Shown: positions 42,217 through 50,868 of the stretch, piece after piece
How the letters are laid out: each line of letters starts with the position of its first letter
Position numbering within the stretch: the stretch's first letter is position 1
Assembly: GCA_902826165.1 (NCBI GenBank)
Contig: CADEDV010000010.1
Span: forward strand, 45,273 to 99,222
Length of the DNA stretch: 53,950 bases
Source of the DNA: an uncultured Bacteroidota bacterium
GTDB lineage: Bacteria > Bacteroidota > Bacteroidia > Chitinophagales > Chitinophagaceae
Direction of reading: 5' to 3'
Notes under the pieces: generated by a model
What the model was told of the DNA's origin: nothing
The model's database searches: none
Seen by the model: the letters and a program-made list of their open reading frames with translations, nothing else
Translations under genes and position numbers: made by a program

Positions 42217-44199
42217 ATGAAGCGTAAGGTATTTTTTGCTTTAGGTTATGTGTTAATTGCTTTTAGTGATGCAAAAGGACAGCTATATAATAAGGACAGC
42301 CTGCAAAAAATTGTTGATCAGTTGCGGAAATTGCCAGCCGATACCAGCCAGGTACGCCAGTTAAGGGAGGTTGGTTACTCTGTCATTGAAAATGATAGTG
42401 CCCTTTCAAAAACACTGTTGGAAGAAGCTTTGGCGAAGAGCTTAAAAATTAAAGAAGCGGATGCAATTACTAATAGCTATCGTATGCTGGGTATCTGGCA
42501 TAGGGCATTTGGCGATAAAAACAAAGCATTAGAATTATACCGGGCTTCGTTACATTCCGCAAAAAGCAATAATCATCTTTACCTTATTGCCGGTGCCTAT
42601 TTTAATATTGGAAATATTAAATATGAAAAAGGGGAATATGACAGTTGTGTAAGTTATTTTTTAAAGGCAGATGAGATTTTTGACAACCCTAAAATATTTG
42701 AAGATAAAACCCTGACTCAACGGGTTCTCGATAAGAAAAAATCAGATCTCTATTCTAATATTAGTTCGGTATTTAACACACTAAAAAACCTGCCCAAGGC
42801 AGATGAATATATTGATAAGGCTATTGTGATTGCAGAAAGTTATAAAAACGCTTCCGTTATAGCCAACTATATGCAGCAAAAGGCTGACAACTATTATGAG
42901 AACGGAGACACAGAAAAGGCACTCCGGGTACGGTTAAAATATTTGCAGCAATTAGAAGTTGCCAATTTCAGTAAAACTCCTTTACAAGGCGCCTATCAAA
43001 ATATCGCACAGGAGTATTTTGAATTGGGGAAAATGGATTCCTCTGCAATTTTTGCAATGAAAAGCCTGCGCACTGCCGAAGAGTTGGGAATTAAAGATGG
43101 TATAGCCAATGCCAACTGGCAATTGGGGAGAATAGCTATGAAAGAGAATAAAATCTCAGCAGCGTATGGCTATATTGCCAAATGTGCTGATTTTTTGGAG
43201 AATAGCGAAAACCCGACCGATAAAATGAGTTATTATGATGTAATGCGGGAACTTATGTTTGCGCAGGGGCGTTATAAAGAAGCATACGTTTATTTCGAAA
43301 AATTTAAAAACTTAAGTGACACTGTTCTGAGCAGTGAAAGAACAAAAGAATTTTCTGAAAGGGAGGCGAAATACCAGTCGGAAAAAAAGGACAACCAGAT
43401 AAAAAACCAGCAACTGGCTATCCGGCAAAAAAATACACTCAATTATGTTTTAATTGGAAGTGCCGTTGCCTTAGGCCTTCTTATTTTACTTTCTTACCGC
43501 ACTTATAAACAAAAGCAAAAGCTCCAGCAACAACGTATTAGTGAACTGGAAACAGAAAAACAGTTAACCGCTACCGAAGCAGTACTAAAAGGAGAAGAAA
43601 AGGAACGAACCCGCCTTGCAAAAGATCTTCATGACGGATTGGGAGGGATGTTGTCAGGCATAAAATATTCATTAAACACTATGAAAGGAAACCTGATCAT
43701 GACGCCTGACAATGCACAGGCATTCGAACGCAGCATGGATATGCTGGACAGTTCCATTAAAGAAATGCGCCGGGTAGCTCATAATATGATGCCGGAAGCA
43801 CTTGTGAAATTTGGTCTTGATACTGCGCTGAAGGATCTTTGTAATGATACCCAACAATCAGGCGCACTGGAAGTAACCTACCAGTCTATCAATATGGAGC
43901 ATGCAGAAGTAGACCAGACCACATCCATTACTATTTACAGGATCATACAGGAACTCATCAATAATGTGATGAAACATGCGGGTGCACGGACAGCTATTGT
44001 GCAGGTGAGCAAAACCAACGGAGCCATCAGTATTACCGTGGAAGATGATGGTAAAGGGTTTGACTCCTCCATACTGGGCAAAAGCCGGGGCATTGGCTGG
44101 AGCAATATCCAGAGCCGGGTGGATTTCTTAAAGGGGAAACTGGATATTCAGTCTGCCCCGGGTAAGGGCACATCTGTACATATTGAATTAGACAGCTGA
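42217..44199 (+). CDS. TPR-containing sensor histidine kinase without a linked regulator (HK2)
   Basis: 660 aa; signal peptide (MKRKVFFALGYVLIAFSDAKG). TPR units fill about residues 45-370, a membrane helix lies at about 408-427, the phosphoacceptor is His472 (KDLHDGLGGML), and a HATPase domain follows (ISITVEDDGKGF...GIGWSNIQSRVDFLKG). From the coiled coil to the end it is highly similar to HK1, while the TPR part has diverged. That pattern suggests a new input with the same output partner. No response regulator follows; the next gene is convergent and abuts with no spacer. RR1 is the likely target. Confidence 0.88.
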   Translation: MKRKVFFALGYVLIAFSDAKGQLYNKDSLQKIVDQLRKLPADTSQVRQLREVGYSVIENDSALSKTLLEEALAKSLKIKEADAITNSYRMLGIWHRAFGDKNKALELYRASLHSAKSNNHLYLIAGAYFNIGNIKYEKGEYDSCVSYFLKADEIFDNPKIFEDKTLTQRVLDKKKSDLYSNISSVFNTLKNLPKADEYIDKAIVIAESYKNASVIANYMQQKADNYYENGDTEKALRVRLKYLQQLEVANFSKTPLQGAYQNIAQEYFELGKMDSSAIFAMKSLRTAEELGIKDGIANANWQLGRIAMKENKISAAYGYIAKCADFLENSENPTDKMSYYDVMRELMFAQGRYKEAYVYFEKFKNLSDTVLSSERTKEFSEREAKYQSEKKDNQIKNQQLAIRQKNTLNYVLIGSAVALGLLILLSYRTYKQKQKLQQQRISELETEKQLTATEAVLKGEEKERTRLAKDLHDGLGGMLSGIKYSLNTMKGNLIMTPDNAQAFERSMDMLDSSIKEMRRVAHNMMPEALVKFGLDTALKDLCNDTQQSGALEVTYQSINMEHAEVDQTTSITIYRIIQELINNVMKHAGARTAIVQVSKTNGAISITVEDDGKGFDSSILGKSRGIGWSNIQSRVDFLKGKLDIQSAPGKGTSVHIELDS

Positions 44200-45465
44200 T
44201 CATTCAAAATCTTCGTACAATAAATATTTCTTTCTTATTTTTTTGAATTCACTCAAAGCAGGCTCCCAGCTTTTTCGGATAGCTTCTTCAGGAGTACCGG
44301 CTTTTATTTGTTGCCAGAGATCGTTATTGCCGGCCAGTTTATTGAAGAAGGATTGTTCCATGTTTCCCGACTTAGGTATAATAAAGAAATTTTCTTTTTG
44401 TGGAAATAACCTGTAAGCTTCCATCAGCCATTTTAATTGTAATTTATTTTCCAGCTTTGCAAGAACTTCTTCAGTTGTGCCGCTCAAATCCCAGCCATAG
44501 CAAACCTGGCCGTATAACTTGGAACTTTTCGCCCCTTCATTTGGATTGGGAGTAAAGGAGTACAAGTTCTTTGGTAATGATGGATGACCAAACACCTGGA
44601 ACTGTTTATTCGTTCCTCTTCCTTCGCTCAGCACCGTTCCTTCAAAGAAACAGGTGGACGGATATAAGTAGATGGATTGAATATTTGGAAGATTGGGTGA
44701 TGGTTTGACCGGCAACACATATTTACTTTTATGATTGTAGTTGGCACACTTGATCACCTGGAAATGAAAAGGAGTATCAACCGAATTTTCTGCAGTGAGA
44801 TAATAATCATGTTTGGCATTTGCTTTTTCGCTCAGCCATTTTTCCCCGGCGATCATTCTTGCATACTCGGCAACCGTCATACCATATACAATAGGCACGG
44901 GCTGCATACCTACAAATGACCTGTACTTTTTATCCAGCACTGGACCATCCACATAATGCCCATTCGGATTGGGCCTGTCCAGTATCATCAGGGGTTTACC
45001 CAATTCAAAAGCAGACTCCATGAATTCTTCCAGCGAAGAAATGAAAGTGTAAAAACGAACACCGACATCCTGGATATCAAAGATCAGGAGATCAACACCT
45101 TTCACATCTTCCGCAGAAGGCCTTCTTTTACCACCATACAGGGATACAACAGGGATGCCTGTTTTTTCGTCGGTGTAATTGCCCACTTTTTCACCGGCAT
45201 CGGCTGTTCCCCGGAAACCATGTTCGGGCCCGAAGATGACTTTGATATCAATACCCAGGCTTCGCAAGGTGTCTACAAGATGCGTATTACCCACCATCGA
45301 GGTCTGGTTGGCAAAAATGCCTACAGTTCTTCCTTTGATAAGCGGCAGGTATACATTCACTCTTTCGGCCCCGGCCAGTATCTTTTTTTCAGCCGGTTGA
45401 TTAGCAAGCTGGCCAAAAATCAGGGTTACCAGCAGCAGGCAGGTAATTGTTAGCGATACTTTCAT
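44200..45465 (-). CDS. namZ: NamZ-type exo-beta-N-acetylmuramidase (DUF1343)
   Basis: 421 aa; signal peptide (MKVSLTITCLLLVTLIFG). DUF1343 signatures are present: VGIFANQTSMVG, FGPEHGFRGTADAGEKV, DLLIFDIQDVGVRFYTF, DRPNPNGHYVDGPVLD and GRGTNKQFQVFGHP. Characterised members (GH171) remove terminal MurNAc from peptidoglycan fragments during cell-wall recycling; this one is expected in the periplasm. Convergent with HK2, with the two stop codons adjacent and no intergenic base. No mur recycling genes are next to it. Confidence 0.87.
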   Translation of the reverse strand: MKVSLTITCLLLVTLIFGQLANQPAEKKILAGAERVNVYLPLIKGRTVGIFANQTSMVGNTHLVDTLRSLGIDIKVIFGPEHGFRGTADAGEKVGNYTDEKTGIPVVSLYGGKRRPSAEDVKGVDLLIFDIQDVGVRFYTFISSLEEFMESAFELGKPLMILDRPNPNGHYVDGPVLDKKYRSFVGMQPVPIVYGMTVAEYARMIAGEKWLSEKANAKHDYYLTAENSVDTPFHFQVIKCANYNHKSKYVLPVKPSPNLPNIQSIYLYPSTCFFEGTVLSEGRGTNKQFQVFGHPSLPKNLYSFTPNPNEGAKSSKLYGQVCYGWDLSGTTEEVLAKLENKLQLKWLMEAYRLFPQKENFFIIPKSGNMEQSFFNKLAGNNDLWQQIKAGTPEEAIRKSWEPALSEFKKIRKKYLLYEDFE

Positions 45466-45554
45466 CTTGTATTGATTTATGACAATTAAAATACTGTAAA
45501 ATAATAATACAGACCGGGATCAATATTTGAACGGTTGCATTGGGCATTTTGGCC

Positions 45555-45562
45555 TACCTTGC
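45555..45562 (+). promoter_or_regulatory. Candidate FKBP -7 element
   Basis: TACCTTGC followed by AG, the same variant box as before thyA and the SPFH gene, 35 nt before the FKBP ATG. A TTG at 45535-45537, 17 nt upstream, could serve as the -33 element. Confidence 0.35.
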
Positions 45563-45597
45563 AGACCTGTTTTTATTAAATAATTAAAAAAATAACA

Positions 45598-46053
45598 ATG
45601 GCACAGGTAAAAACTGGTGATAAAGTAAAGGTGCATTATCACGGCAAACTCACCAACGGTGAAACATTCGATTCTTCTGAAGGCAGGGCTCCGCTGGAGT
45701 TTGAGGTGGGCAGTGGTATGGTGATCAAAGGTTTTGATGATGGCGTTACCGGTATGAATGTGGGAGAAAAAAAGACCGTGAATATTCCTTTTGATGAAGC
45801 ATATGGTCCCCGCAACCCGGAGATGCTGGTGGAATTTCCCAAAGATAAATTCCCGGAAGATATGGAGCTGGAAGTAGGTATGCCGCTGATGATGAACAAT
45901 GGTGCCGGTCAGCAGTTCCAGGTGGTGGTAACAGAAATTAAAGAAGAAGTGGTGATGCTGGATGCCAATCATCCGCTGGCAGGCCAGGACCTGGTATTTG
46001 ATATCGAACTGGTAGAGATCGTTGGCGGAAGCCCATTGATCATTATGCCATAA
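45598..46053 (+). CDS. SlyD-like FKBP-type peptidyl-prolyl isomerase
   Basis: 151 aa, no signal peptide. The FKBP core begins GDKVKVHYHGKLTNGETFDSS and closes with LDANHPLAGQDLVFDIELVEI. Between residues about 70 and 125 is an insert-in-flap (chaperone) domain rich in Glu and Met, as in SlyD. It lacks the His-rich metal-binding tail of E. coli SlyD. Expected to be a cytoplasmic folding helper that isomerises X-Pro bonds. Single gene with a long bidirectional terminator after it. Confidence 0.88.
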   Translation: MAQVKTGDKVKVHYHGKLTNGETFDSSEGRAPLEFEVGSGMVIKGFDDGVTGMNVGEKKTVNIPFDEAYGPRNPEMLVEFPKDKFPEDMELEVGMPLMMNNGAGQQFQVVVTEIKEEVVMLDANHPLAGQDLVFDIELVEIVGGSPLIIMP

Positions 46054-46083
46054 TAAGTAACTGCAATAGTCAATTAGCAAATA

Positions 46084-46124
46084 AAAAGGTTCAGCATTGT
46101 ATCAGATACTATGCTGAACCTTTT
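46084..46124. terminator. Bidirectional terminator
   Basis: A perfect 14-bp inverted repeat (46084-46097 with 46111-46124; core GGTTCAGCAT/ATGCTGAACC) has a 13-nt loop, A4 before and T4 after. It sits between the convergent FKBP and membrane-protein genes. Confidence 0.85.
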
Positions 46125-46160
46125 GCGTATAGAGAATTATCAATTGCTCATTGACCCTTG

Positions 46161-46712
46161 TTACTTCCGGTTAAGCCACCAGCCCAGCCAGAGACCGGTA
46201 ATTCCCCAGGCTACTAAAGAGTCGATCAAATGCCCGGTTACAGCTTCCATTGGCGTTTGAAACCAGTTGTGCATCATATAAGGACCCACCAGCCAGCTAA
46301 ATAAACCAATAGCTACAGACCCAGCCAATACTCTTATGGAAGTAGGTGTTCCTCCCCGGGTTAGTACATAGATAAGCGTAAATACCAGGAACAGGTCGAT
46401 CAGGAAACCGCGGATCATGGGCCTGGCCATATCGTGTTTATAAGCACTCATGTAGGTTACCATTGCCCAGGGTTTTCCATCCATTTTCTTACCTAATTCT
46501 TCGCCGGCACTCATGGATGAACCGGGTGGGACAGTCGGGAGCATGTAAACCCCGTCTTCTTTCAAGGTGGAAGAGATGGTAGTAAGAAGTGCATCCTGCG
46601 ATTCCGTGTACTTTGCCTGGCCATCATGAATACCCAGCACGGTCCAGGAAAGAAACTGCCATGCGAAAACGACGATAGCCCCGACAAGGGAGCCGATGAA
46701 CCATTTTTTCAT
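46161..46712 (-). CDS. Small integral membrane protein of unknown function
   Basis: 183 aa from the ATG at 46712; the frame is open further upstream without similarity to a signal. Hydrophobic segments lie at about residues 6-25, 100-120, 125-148 and 160-178. A soluble, probably periplasmic loop (about 30-95; TLKEDGVYMLPTVPPGSSMSAGEE) lies between the first and second. No family recognised. Convergent with the FKBP gene and divergent from pepT. Confidence 0.65.
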   Translation of the reverse strand: MKKWFIGSLVGAIVVFAWQFLSWTVLGIHDGQAKYTESQDALLTTISSTLKEDGVYMLPTVPPGSSMSAGEELGKKMDGKPWAMVTYMSAYKHDMARPMIRGFLIDLFLVFTLIYVLTRGGTPTSIRVLAGSVAIGLFSWLVGPYMMHNWFQTPMEAVTGHLIDSLVAWGITGLWLGWWLNRK

Positions 46713-46835
46713 GTTAGTAGTTTTTGGTTGAGATAATAGTTGCATTAAAAGGTATGATAATTACTGGTTAAATACAAGCCCGTCAGGTAGCGGCTGCCTT
46801 TTAAGTCGTATATTCGATACCCCAAAAAGGAATTT

Positions 46836-48083
46836 ATGTTTGACAATTACAGGTTTACAGCAGCAGAGCGGTTTCTCAGGTATGTGCAAATTGATACGCA
46901 AAGTGATCCTCTTTCCACCTCACATCCTACAACAGAAAAGCAGAAGGACCTCAGTCGCTTATTAGCAGAAGAATTAAAACAGGCAGGTCTGTCCGATGCA
47001 CATATGGATGAGTGGGGTTATGTATATGCCACTATCCCTGCAACAACGGATAAGAAAGTTCCTGTGATCTGTTTTTGTGCCCATGTGGATACAGCACCAG
47101 ATTGCAGCGGTACGAATGTAAAACCCATCCTGCATAAAAATTACCAGGGAGATGATATCGTGTTACCGGATGATACCATGCAGGTGCTGCGGATGAGCGA
47201 ATACCCGTATTTGCAAAAACTGCTGGGTCATGATATCATCACGGCATCGGGAACAACCTTATTAGGTTCTGATGATAAAGCCGGTGTGGCTGAGATTATG
47301 GACCTGGCCAATTATTTAATCCAGCATAAAGAGATAAAGCATGGTGAAATAAAAATTTTGTTCACTCCCGATGAAGAAGTGGGGCAGGGAACCGCCAAAG
47401 TGGATATGCAAAAGCTGGGTGCTGATTTTGGCTACACATTAGATAGTGGTGATGCGGGGGCATTGGAAGATGAAACCTTCAGTGCAGATGGCGTACAAGT
47501 GATCATTCACGGGGTGATCTCACACCCGGGATATGCTAAAGGGAAAATGATCAATGCCATGAAGATTGCCGGTGAAATACTGGCCGCTTTACCAAAGGAT
47601 CGTTTATCCCCCGAGTCAACAGATGGGAAAAGAGGATTCATTCACCCGGTACGAATTGAAGGGATTGCTGAAAAATGTACAATCGATTTTATCATCCGTG
47701 ATTTTGAAACGGCCGGTTTGCAGAAGAAAGAAGATTACCTGCGGACACAAATAGAAGAACGGTTAAGAACCTATCCCAAAGCAAGTTTTGAATTCAAGGT
47801 GACAGAACAATACCGCAACATGAAAGAAGTGCTTGACCTGCATCCGCAGGTGGTGAATTATGCAAAGGAAGCTATTGAAAGGGCCGGACTACATCTTAAA
47901 ATGGAAAGTATCCGCGGTGGCACCGACGGCAGCCGTCTTTCTTTTATGGGATTGCCTTGTCCGAATTTGTTCGCCGGGGAGCAGGCCATTCATTCCAAAC
48001 TGGAGTTTATCAGCGTACAGGATATGAACAAAGCAGTGGAGACCATGGTGCACCTGGTAAAAGTGTGGGAAGAGAATAGCTGA
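46836..48083 (+). CDS. pepT: Peptidase T (tripeptide aminopeptidase)
   Basis: 415 aa (E. coli 408). M20 dizinc ligands are recognisable: CAHVDTAPD (His, and the catalytic Asp), LLGSDDKAGVAE (bridging Asp), the catalytic Glu in TPDEEVGQG, TLDSGDAG (Asp) and AIHSKLEFI (His). The RGGTDGSRLS loop is intact. It removes the N-terminal residue of tripeptides in the cytoplasm. An AAGGA-like ribosome-binding site lies just upstream of the ATG. Confidence 0.95.
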   Translation: MFDNYRFTAAERFLRYVQIDTQSDPLSTSHPTTEKQKDLSRLLAEELKQAGLSDAHMDEWGYVYATIPATTDKKVPVICFCAHVDTAPDCSGTNVKPILHKNYQGDDIVLPDDTMQVLRMSEYPYLQKLLGHDIITASGTTLLGSDDKAGVAEIMDLANYLIQHKEIKHGEIKILFTPDEEVGQGTAKVDMQKLGADFGYTLDSGDAGALEDETFSADGVQVIIHGVISHPGYAKGKMINAMKIAGEILAALPKDRLSPESTDGKRGFIHPVRIEGIAEKCTIDFIIRDFETAGLQKKEDYLRTQIEERLRTYPKASFEFKVTEQYRNMKEVLDLHPQVVNYAKEAIERAGLHLKMESIRGGTDGSRLSFMGLPCPNLFAGEQAIHSKLEFISVQDMNKAVETMVHLVKVWEENS

Positions 48084-48117
48084 TAAAGCAGTTACTTTGT
48101 TTCTTCATTACTGGTAC

Positions 48118-49230
48118 ATGCCTTTATTCTTACTGATATTATTCCTTCTTTCACCTGTACTTTCTTTTTCCCAAAGTATTTTGGCAAATGGAGGTTTTGA
48201 AGATGTCAATACCTGTACCGAATACAAAGTAGAATGTGCACCTGAGGCCTGGATCAGTTCCTCCAACGGGTTTTCCAATTATTTCAAAGATCCCAGGCGG
48301 GCCCACAGTGGCAAGAACTGTATGGTGATTGAAGCGGGACATTTTATAAAAGAGTATAACCGCACTTTTATCCGCAGCCGGTTGTTATGTGGCCTTAGAA
48401 AAGGGAATAAATACCAGCTTAGTTTTTTTATTAAATCCCCTCACGATGTATTTGACAGCACCGGCATTTTATTCACTTACCGGGACCCTTTGTTTGAGAA
48501 AACTCCGGTAAAGGCATTAACTCCCACTTATTATTTGCGATCCTTTTTACAACCCCGTAAACAGTTGGACAGCAGTTGGCAAAAGGTGGATCTTGTATTT
48601 ACAGCTACCGGGGAAGAACGGTTTATTGTTTTTGCCTACTTTGCCAAAGAAGATTTTACGGATGAACGCATTCATCCGCTGGAGAACCGGTTCTTTGTTT
48701 TCCTGGATGATATTAGTTTAGTTCCGGTAAACCCAAATGAAACGATCTGCCACGACTGGGAAAGAGTAAAAGAAGATATTTATGCTGAAAATGAACGGCA
48801 TCGTTACCTGGAAATAAAGATCAAGCAGTTCAAAGCCAATCCGCCGCCACCTCCTCCGGTTACTGTCAATACCAGTTATGTCAAAGTTGATACCCTGATA
48901 TTGCCCGATATCCTGTTTGATTTTTCAAAAGCCACCCTGACGCCAAGAAGTCATAAAATACTGGATAGCTTTTGTATGAAAATACAGAGTAGCCAGCCGG
49001 ATTCAATCATCATTGAGGGACATACGGATAATGTAGGTAGCTTTGAAATGAATGAACAATTATCCATTGACAGGGCTTTTGCAGCAAAGTTGTATATCAT
49101 GAAGAAAACCGGCTACTATAATATCATTGCCAAAGGCTATTCTTTTCTCCGGCCCGTAGCCGATAATAAAACAGCAGAAGGCCGGCAGCTCAACCGGCGG
49201 GTGGAGGTTTTGCTCTTCATGCGGGAATAG
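48118..49230 (+). CDS. OmpA-family outer-membrane/peptidoglycan-linked protein
   Basis: 370 aa from the ATG at 48118, which begins the signal peptide MPLFLLILFLLSPVLSFSQ; the TTG at 48097 lies in a TTACTTTG promoter-like box. The N-terminal domain (about residues 22-205; NGGFEDVNTC, HSGKNCMVIEAG, SWQKVDLVFTATG) has the pattern of a carbohydrate-binding jelly roll. A Pro-rich linker leads to a C-terminal OmpA domain (about 255-370) with GHTDNVGSFEMNEQLSIDRA and GRQLNRRVEVLLF, which should bind peptidoglycan. It precedes the SPFH gene by 38 bp on the same strand. Confidence 0.85.
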   Translation: MPLFLLILFLLSPVLSFSQSILANGGFEDVNTCTEYKVECAPEAWISSSNGFSNYFKDPRRAHSGKNCMVIEAGHFIKEYNRTFIRSRLLCGLRKGNKYQLSFFIKSPHDVFDSTGILFTYRDPLFEKTPVKALTPTYYLRSFLQPRKQLDSSWQKVDLVFTATGEERFIVFAYFAKEDFTDERIHPLENRFFVFLDDISLVPVNPNETICHDWERVKEDIYAENERHRYLEIKIKQFKANPPPPPPVTVNTSYVKVDTLILPDILFDFSKATLTPRSHKILDSFCMKIQSSQPDSIIIEGHTDNVGSFEMNEQLSIDRAFAAKLYIMKKTGYYNIIAKGYSFLRPVADNKTAEGRQLNRRVEVLLFMRE

Positions 49231-49242
49231 TGCAACATATCG

Positions 49243-49250
49243 TACCTTGC
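49243..49250 (+). promoter_or_regulatory. Candidate SPFH-gene -7 element
   Basis: TACCTTGC followed by AG, identical to the FKBP box, 18 nt before the ATG at 49269. Confidence 0.35.
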
Positions 49251-49268
49251 AGGATAAATTTTAAAACT

Positions 49269-50216
49269 ATGGATTTCGCAAATTTTCTTTCCAATTACTG
49301 GTGGGTGCTGGTGCTGGTCGTCATTTTCTTTAGCTCACTGTACACTATCAACCAGGGGTATATTGGCGTTATTACTTTGTTTGGCAAATATCGCAGAGTA
49401 GCCCGTCCGGGTTTACGGATAAAGATTCCAATACTGGAACAGGTATTTAGAAAGATATCTATACAAAACAGGTCAGTTGAACTGGAATTCCAGGCGGTAA
49501 CAGCAGACCAGGCCAATGTATATTTTAAAAGTATGTTATTGTATTCAGTTCAGAATGCAGAAGAAGAAACGATCAAGAAAGTTGCCTTCAAATTCTTTGC
49601 TGATAAGGACCTGATGCAGGCCCTGATCAGGACGATCGAAGGTAATATTCGTTCATTTGTGGCTACCAAGAAGCAGGCGGAGATATTAGCGTTGAGAAAG
49701 GAGATCGTGGAATATGTAAAAACCGAAATAGACCTGCAATTAGAGTCATGGGGGTATCATTTACAGGATCTGCAGATCAATGATATCACATTTGATAAAG
49801 TAATTCTTGACTCCATGAGTAAGGTGGTGGCGAGTAATAACCTGAAAGCAGCAGCAGAAAATGAAGGCCAGGCCTTACTGATCACTAAAACAAAAGCAGC
49901 AGAAGCCGATGGTAATGCCACCAAGATCGCTGCCGAAGCAGAGAAAGAAGCAGCCCGTCTCCGTGGACAGGGTGTGGCTTTGTTCCGTCGTGAAGTGGCA
50001 GCCGGTATGTCTGAAGCTGCCGAGCAAATGAAACAAGCCAATTTGGATACCAATGTGATCCTGTTCAGTATGTGGACGGAAGCTATCAAGAATTTTGCAG
50101 AATACGGGAAAGGTAATGTGATCTTCCTGGATGGCAGCCCTGATGGTATGGAAGGAACCATGAAGCAGATACAGGCGCTGATGGTCAAGCAGGCGGGTAC
50201 CACAAGTACAAAATAA
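49269..50216 (+). CDS. SPFH/Band 7 (stomatin/HflK-like) protein
   Basis: 315 aa from the ATG at 49269. One N-terminal membrane helix (about residues 8-28; WWVLVLVVIFFSSLYTI) is followed by the SPFH domain (GYIGVITLFGKYRRVARPGLRIKIP) and a helical region rich in Ala/Glu/Lys (about 200-255; NLKAAAENEGQALLITKTKA). A C-terminal segment with AGMSEAAEQMKQANLDTNVILF closes the protein. Such proteins form large ring or cage oligomers at the membrane and modulate proteases or lipids. Alone; it ends 9 bp before the left inverted repeat of the next gene. Confidence 0.88.
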   Translation: MDFANFLSNYWWVLVLVVIFFSSLYTINQGYIGVITLFGKYRRVARPGLRIKIPILEQVFRKISIQNRSVELEFQAVTADQANVYFKSMLLYSVQNAEEETIKKVAFKFFADKDLMQALIRTIEGNIRSFVATKKQAEILALRKEIVEYVKTEIDLQLESWGYHLQDLQINDITFDKVILDSMSKVVASNNLKAAAENEGQALLITKTKAAEADGNATKIAAEAEKEAARLRGQGVALFRREVAAGMSEAAEQMKQANLDTNVILFSMWTEAIKNFAEYGKGNVIFLDGSPDGMEGTMKQIQALMVKQAGTTSTK

Positions 50217-50224
50217 GTTGCAGG

Positions 50225-50247
50225 TTTGAGGTGTGATGTTTGAGGTT
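50225..50247 (+). repeat. Left 23-bp inverted repeat of the four-helix-bundle gene
   Basis: It begins with TTTGAGGT and ends with TTTGAGGTT; 20 of 23 positions match the reverse complement of 50685-50707. It starts 9 bp after the SPFH stop codon and ends 25 bp before the ATG at 50273. Confidence 0.8.
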
Positions 50248-50272
50248 GCTGAAACTCAAAAACTCCTCCTAT

Positions 50273-50710
50273 ATGGCTACGATCAGGAAATTTGAAGACC
50301 TGGATATCTGGCAATTGGCTAGAATTCAGAGTAATGATTTTGACAATATTGTTTTGGACAGCGCTTTGGTAAAAGATTACGAATTACGTAACCAGATGAA
50401 TGCATCTTCTGGTTCAGTAATGGATTGTATTGCTGAAGGATTTGAAAGATCGGGCAATAGTGAGTTTAAGAATTTCCTTGTGATTGCCAAAGGATCGAAT
50501 GGCGAATTCAGGTCACAATTATACAGGTGCCTCGACCGGAAGCATATAACAGCTCAGCGATTTGAAGAATTATATGCTAAGAATGTAATCATTGGTAATA
50601 AGCTGATGGCCTTTATCAGTTATCTTCAAAAGAGCCCCTACAAAGGTCAGCGGTATAAGACACCTACTACGGGAGGAGACACCGAACCTCAAACTCCAAA
50701 CCTCAAATAG
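50273..50710 (+). CDS. Four-helix-bundle protein (23S rRNA intervening-sequence protein family)
   Basis: 145 aa from the ATG at 50273. FEDLDIWQLAR near the N-terminus and the core SSGSVMDCIAEGFERSGNSEFKNFLVIAKGSNGEFRSQLYR are typical of the S23/IVP four-helix-bundle family. That family is related to the Avd accessory protein of diversity-generating retroelements. It has no known enzymatic activity; members often sit inside 23S rRNA genes, but here the gene is in an ordinary intergenic space. The last eight residues are encoded by the right inverted repeat. No retroelement reverse transcriptase is nearby. Confidence 0.85.
   Translation: MATIRKFEDLDIWQLARIQSNDFDNIVLDSALVKDYELRNQMNASSGSVMDCIAEGFERSGNSEFKNFLVIAKGSNGEFRSQLYRCLDRKHITAQRFEELYAKNVIIGNKLMAFISYLQKSPYKGQRYKTPTTGGDTEPQTPNLK
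50685..50707 (-). repeat. Right 23-bp inverted repeat of the four-helix-bundle gene
   Basis: Reverse complement of 50225-50247 with three mismatches. It lies inside the 3' end of the coding sequence, ending directly before the TAG stop at 50708-50710. Confidence 0.8.
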
Positions 50711-50741
50711 CCAGCTCATCCTGTTAAAGAACTTAAAAACT

Positions 50742-50773
50742 TGCCACTTGCGGACAACGTGGCACTATTTTTT
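50742..50773 (+). terminator. Terminator after the four-helix-bundle gene
   Basis: TGCCAC (50742-50747) pairs with GTGGCA (50759-50764) around an 11-nt loop, followed by CTATTTTTTT. Confidence 0.65.
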
Positions 50774-50868
50774 TCGTTCTTCTCCCGATTGTTGACAGCT
50801 GTTGAAAACAAACAAAACCGGATTTAGTAGCCTTGTGCTACATTTACCCACCTAAAGAGCATTATTGT

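Noticed and set aside
45520-46080. 186-codon open frame opposite the FKBP gene
   Set aside because: The plus strand encodes a clear SlyD-like FKBP over the same region; the antisense frame has no recognisable features.
50273-50710. A diversity-generating retroelement around the Avd-like four-helix-bundle gene
   Set aside because: No reverse transcriptase, template repeat or variable-repeat target was found; the gene fits the free-standing IVP family instead.
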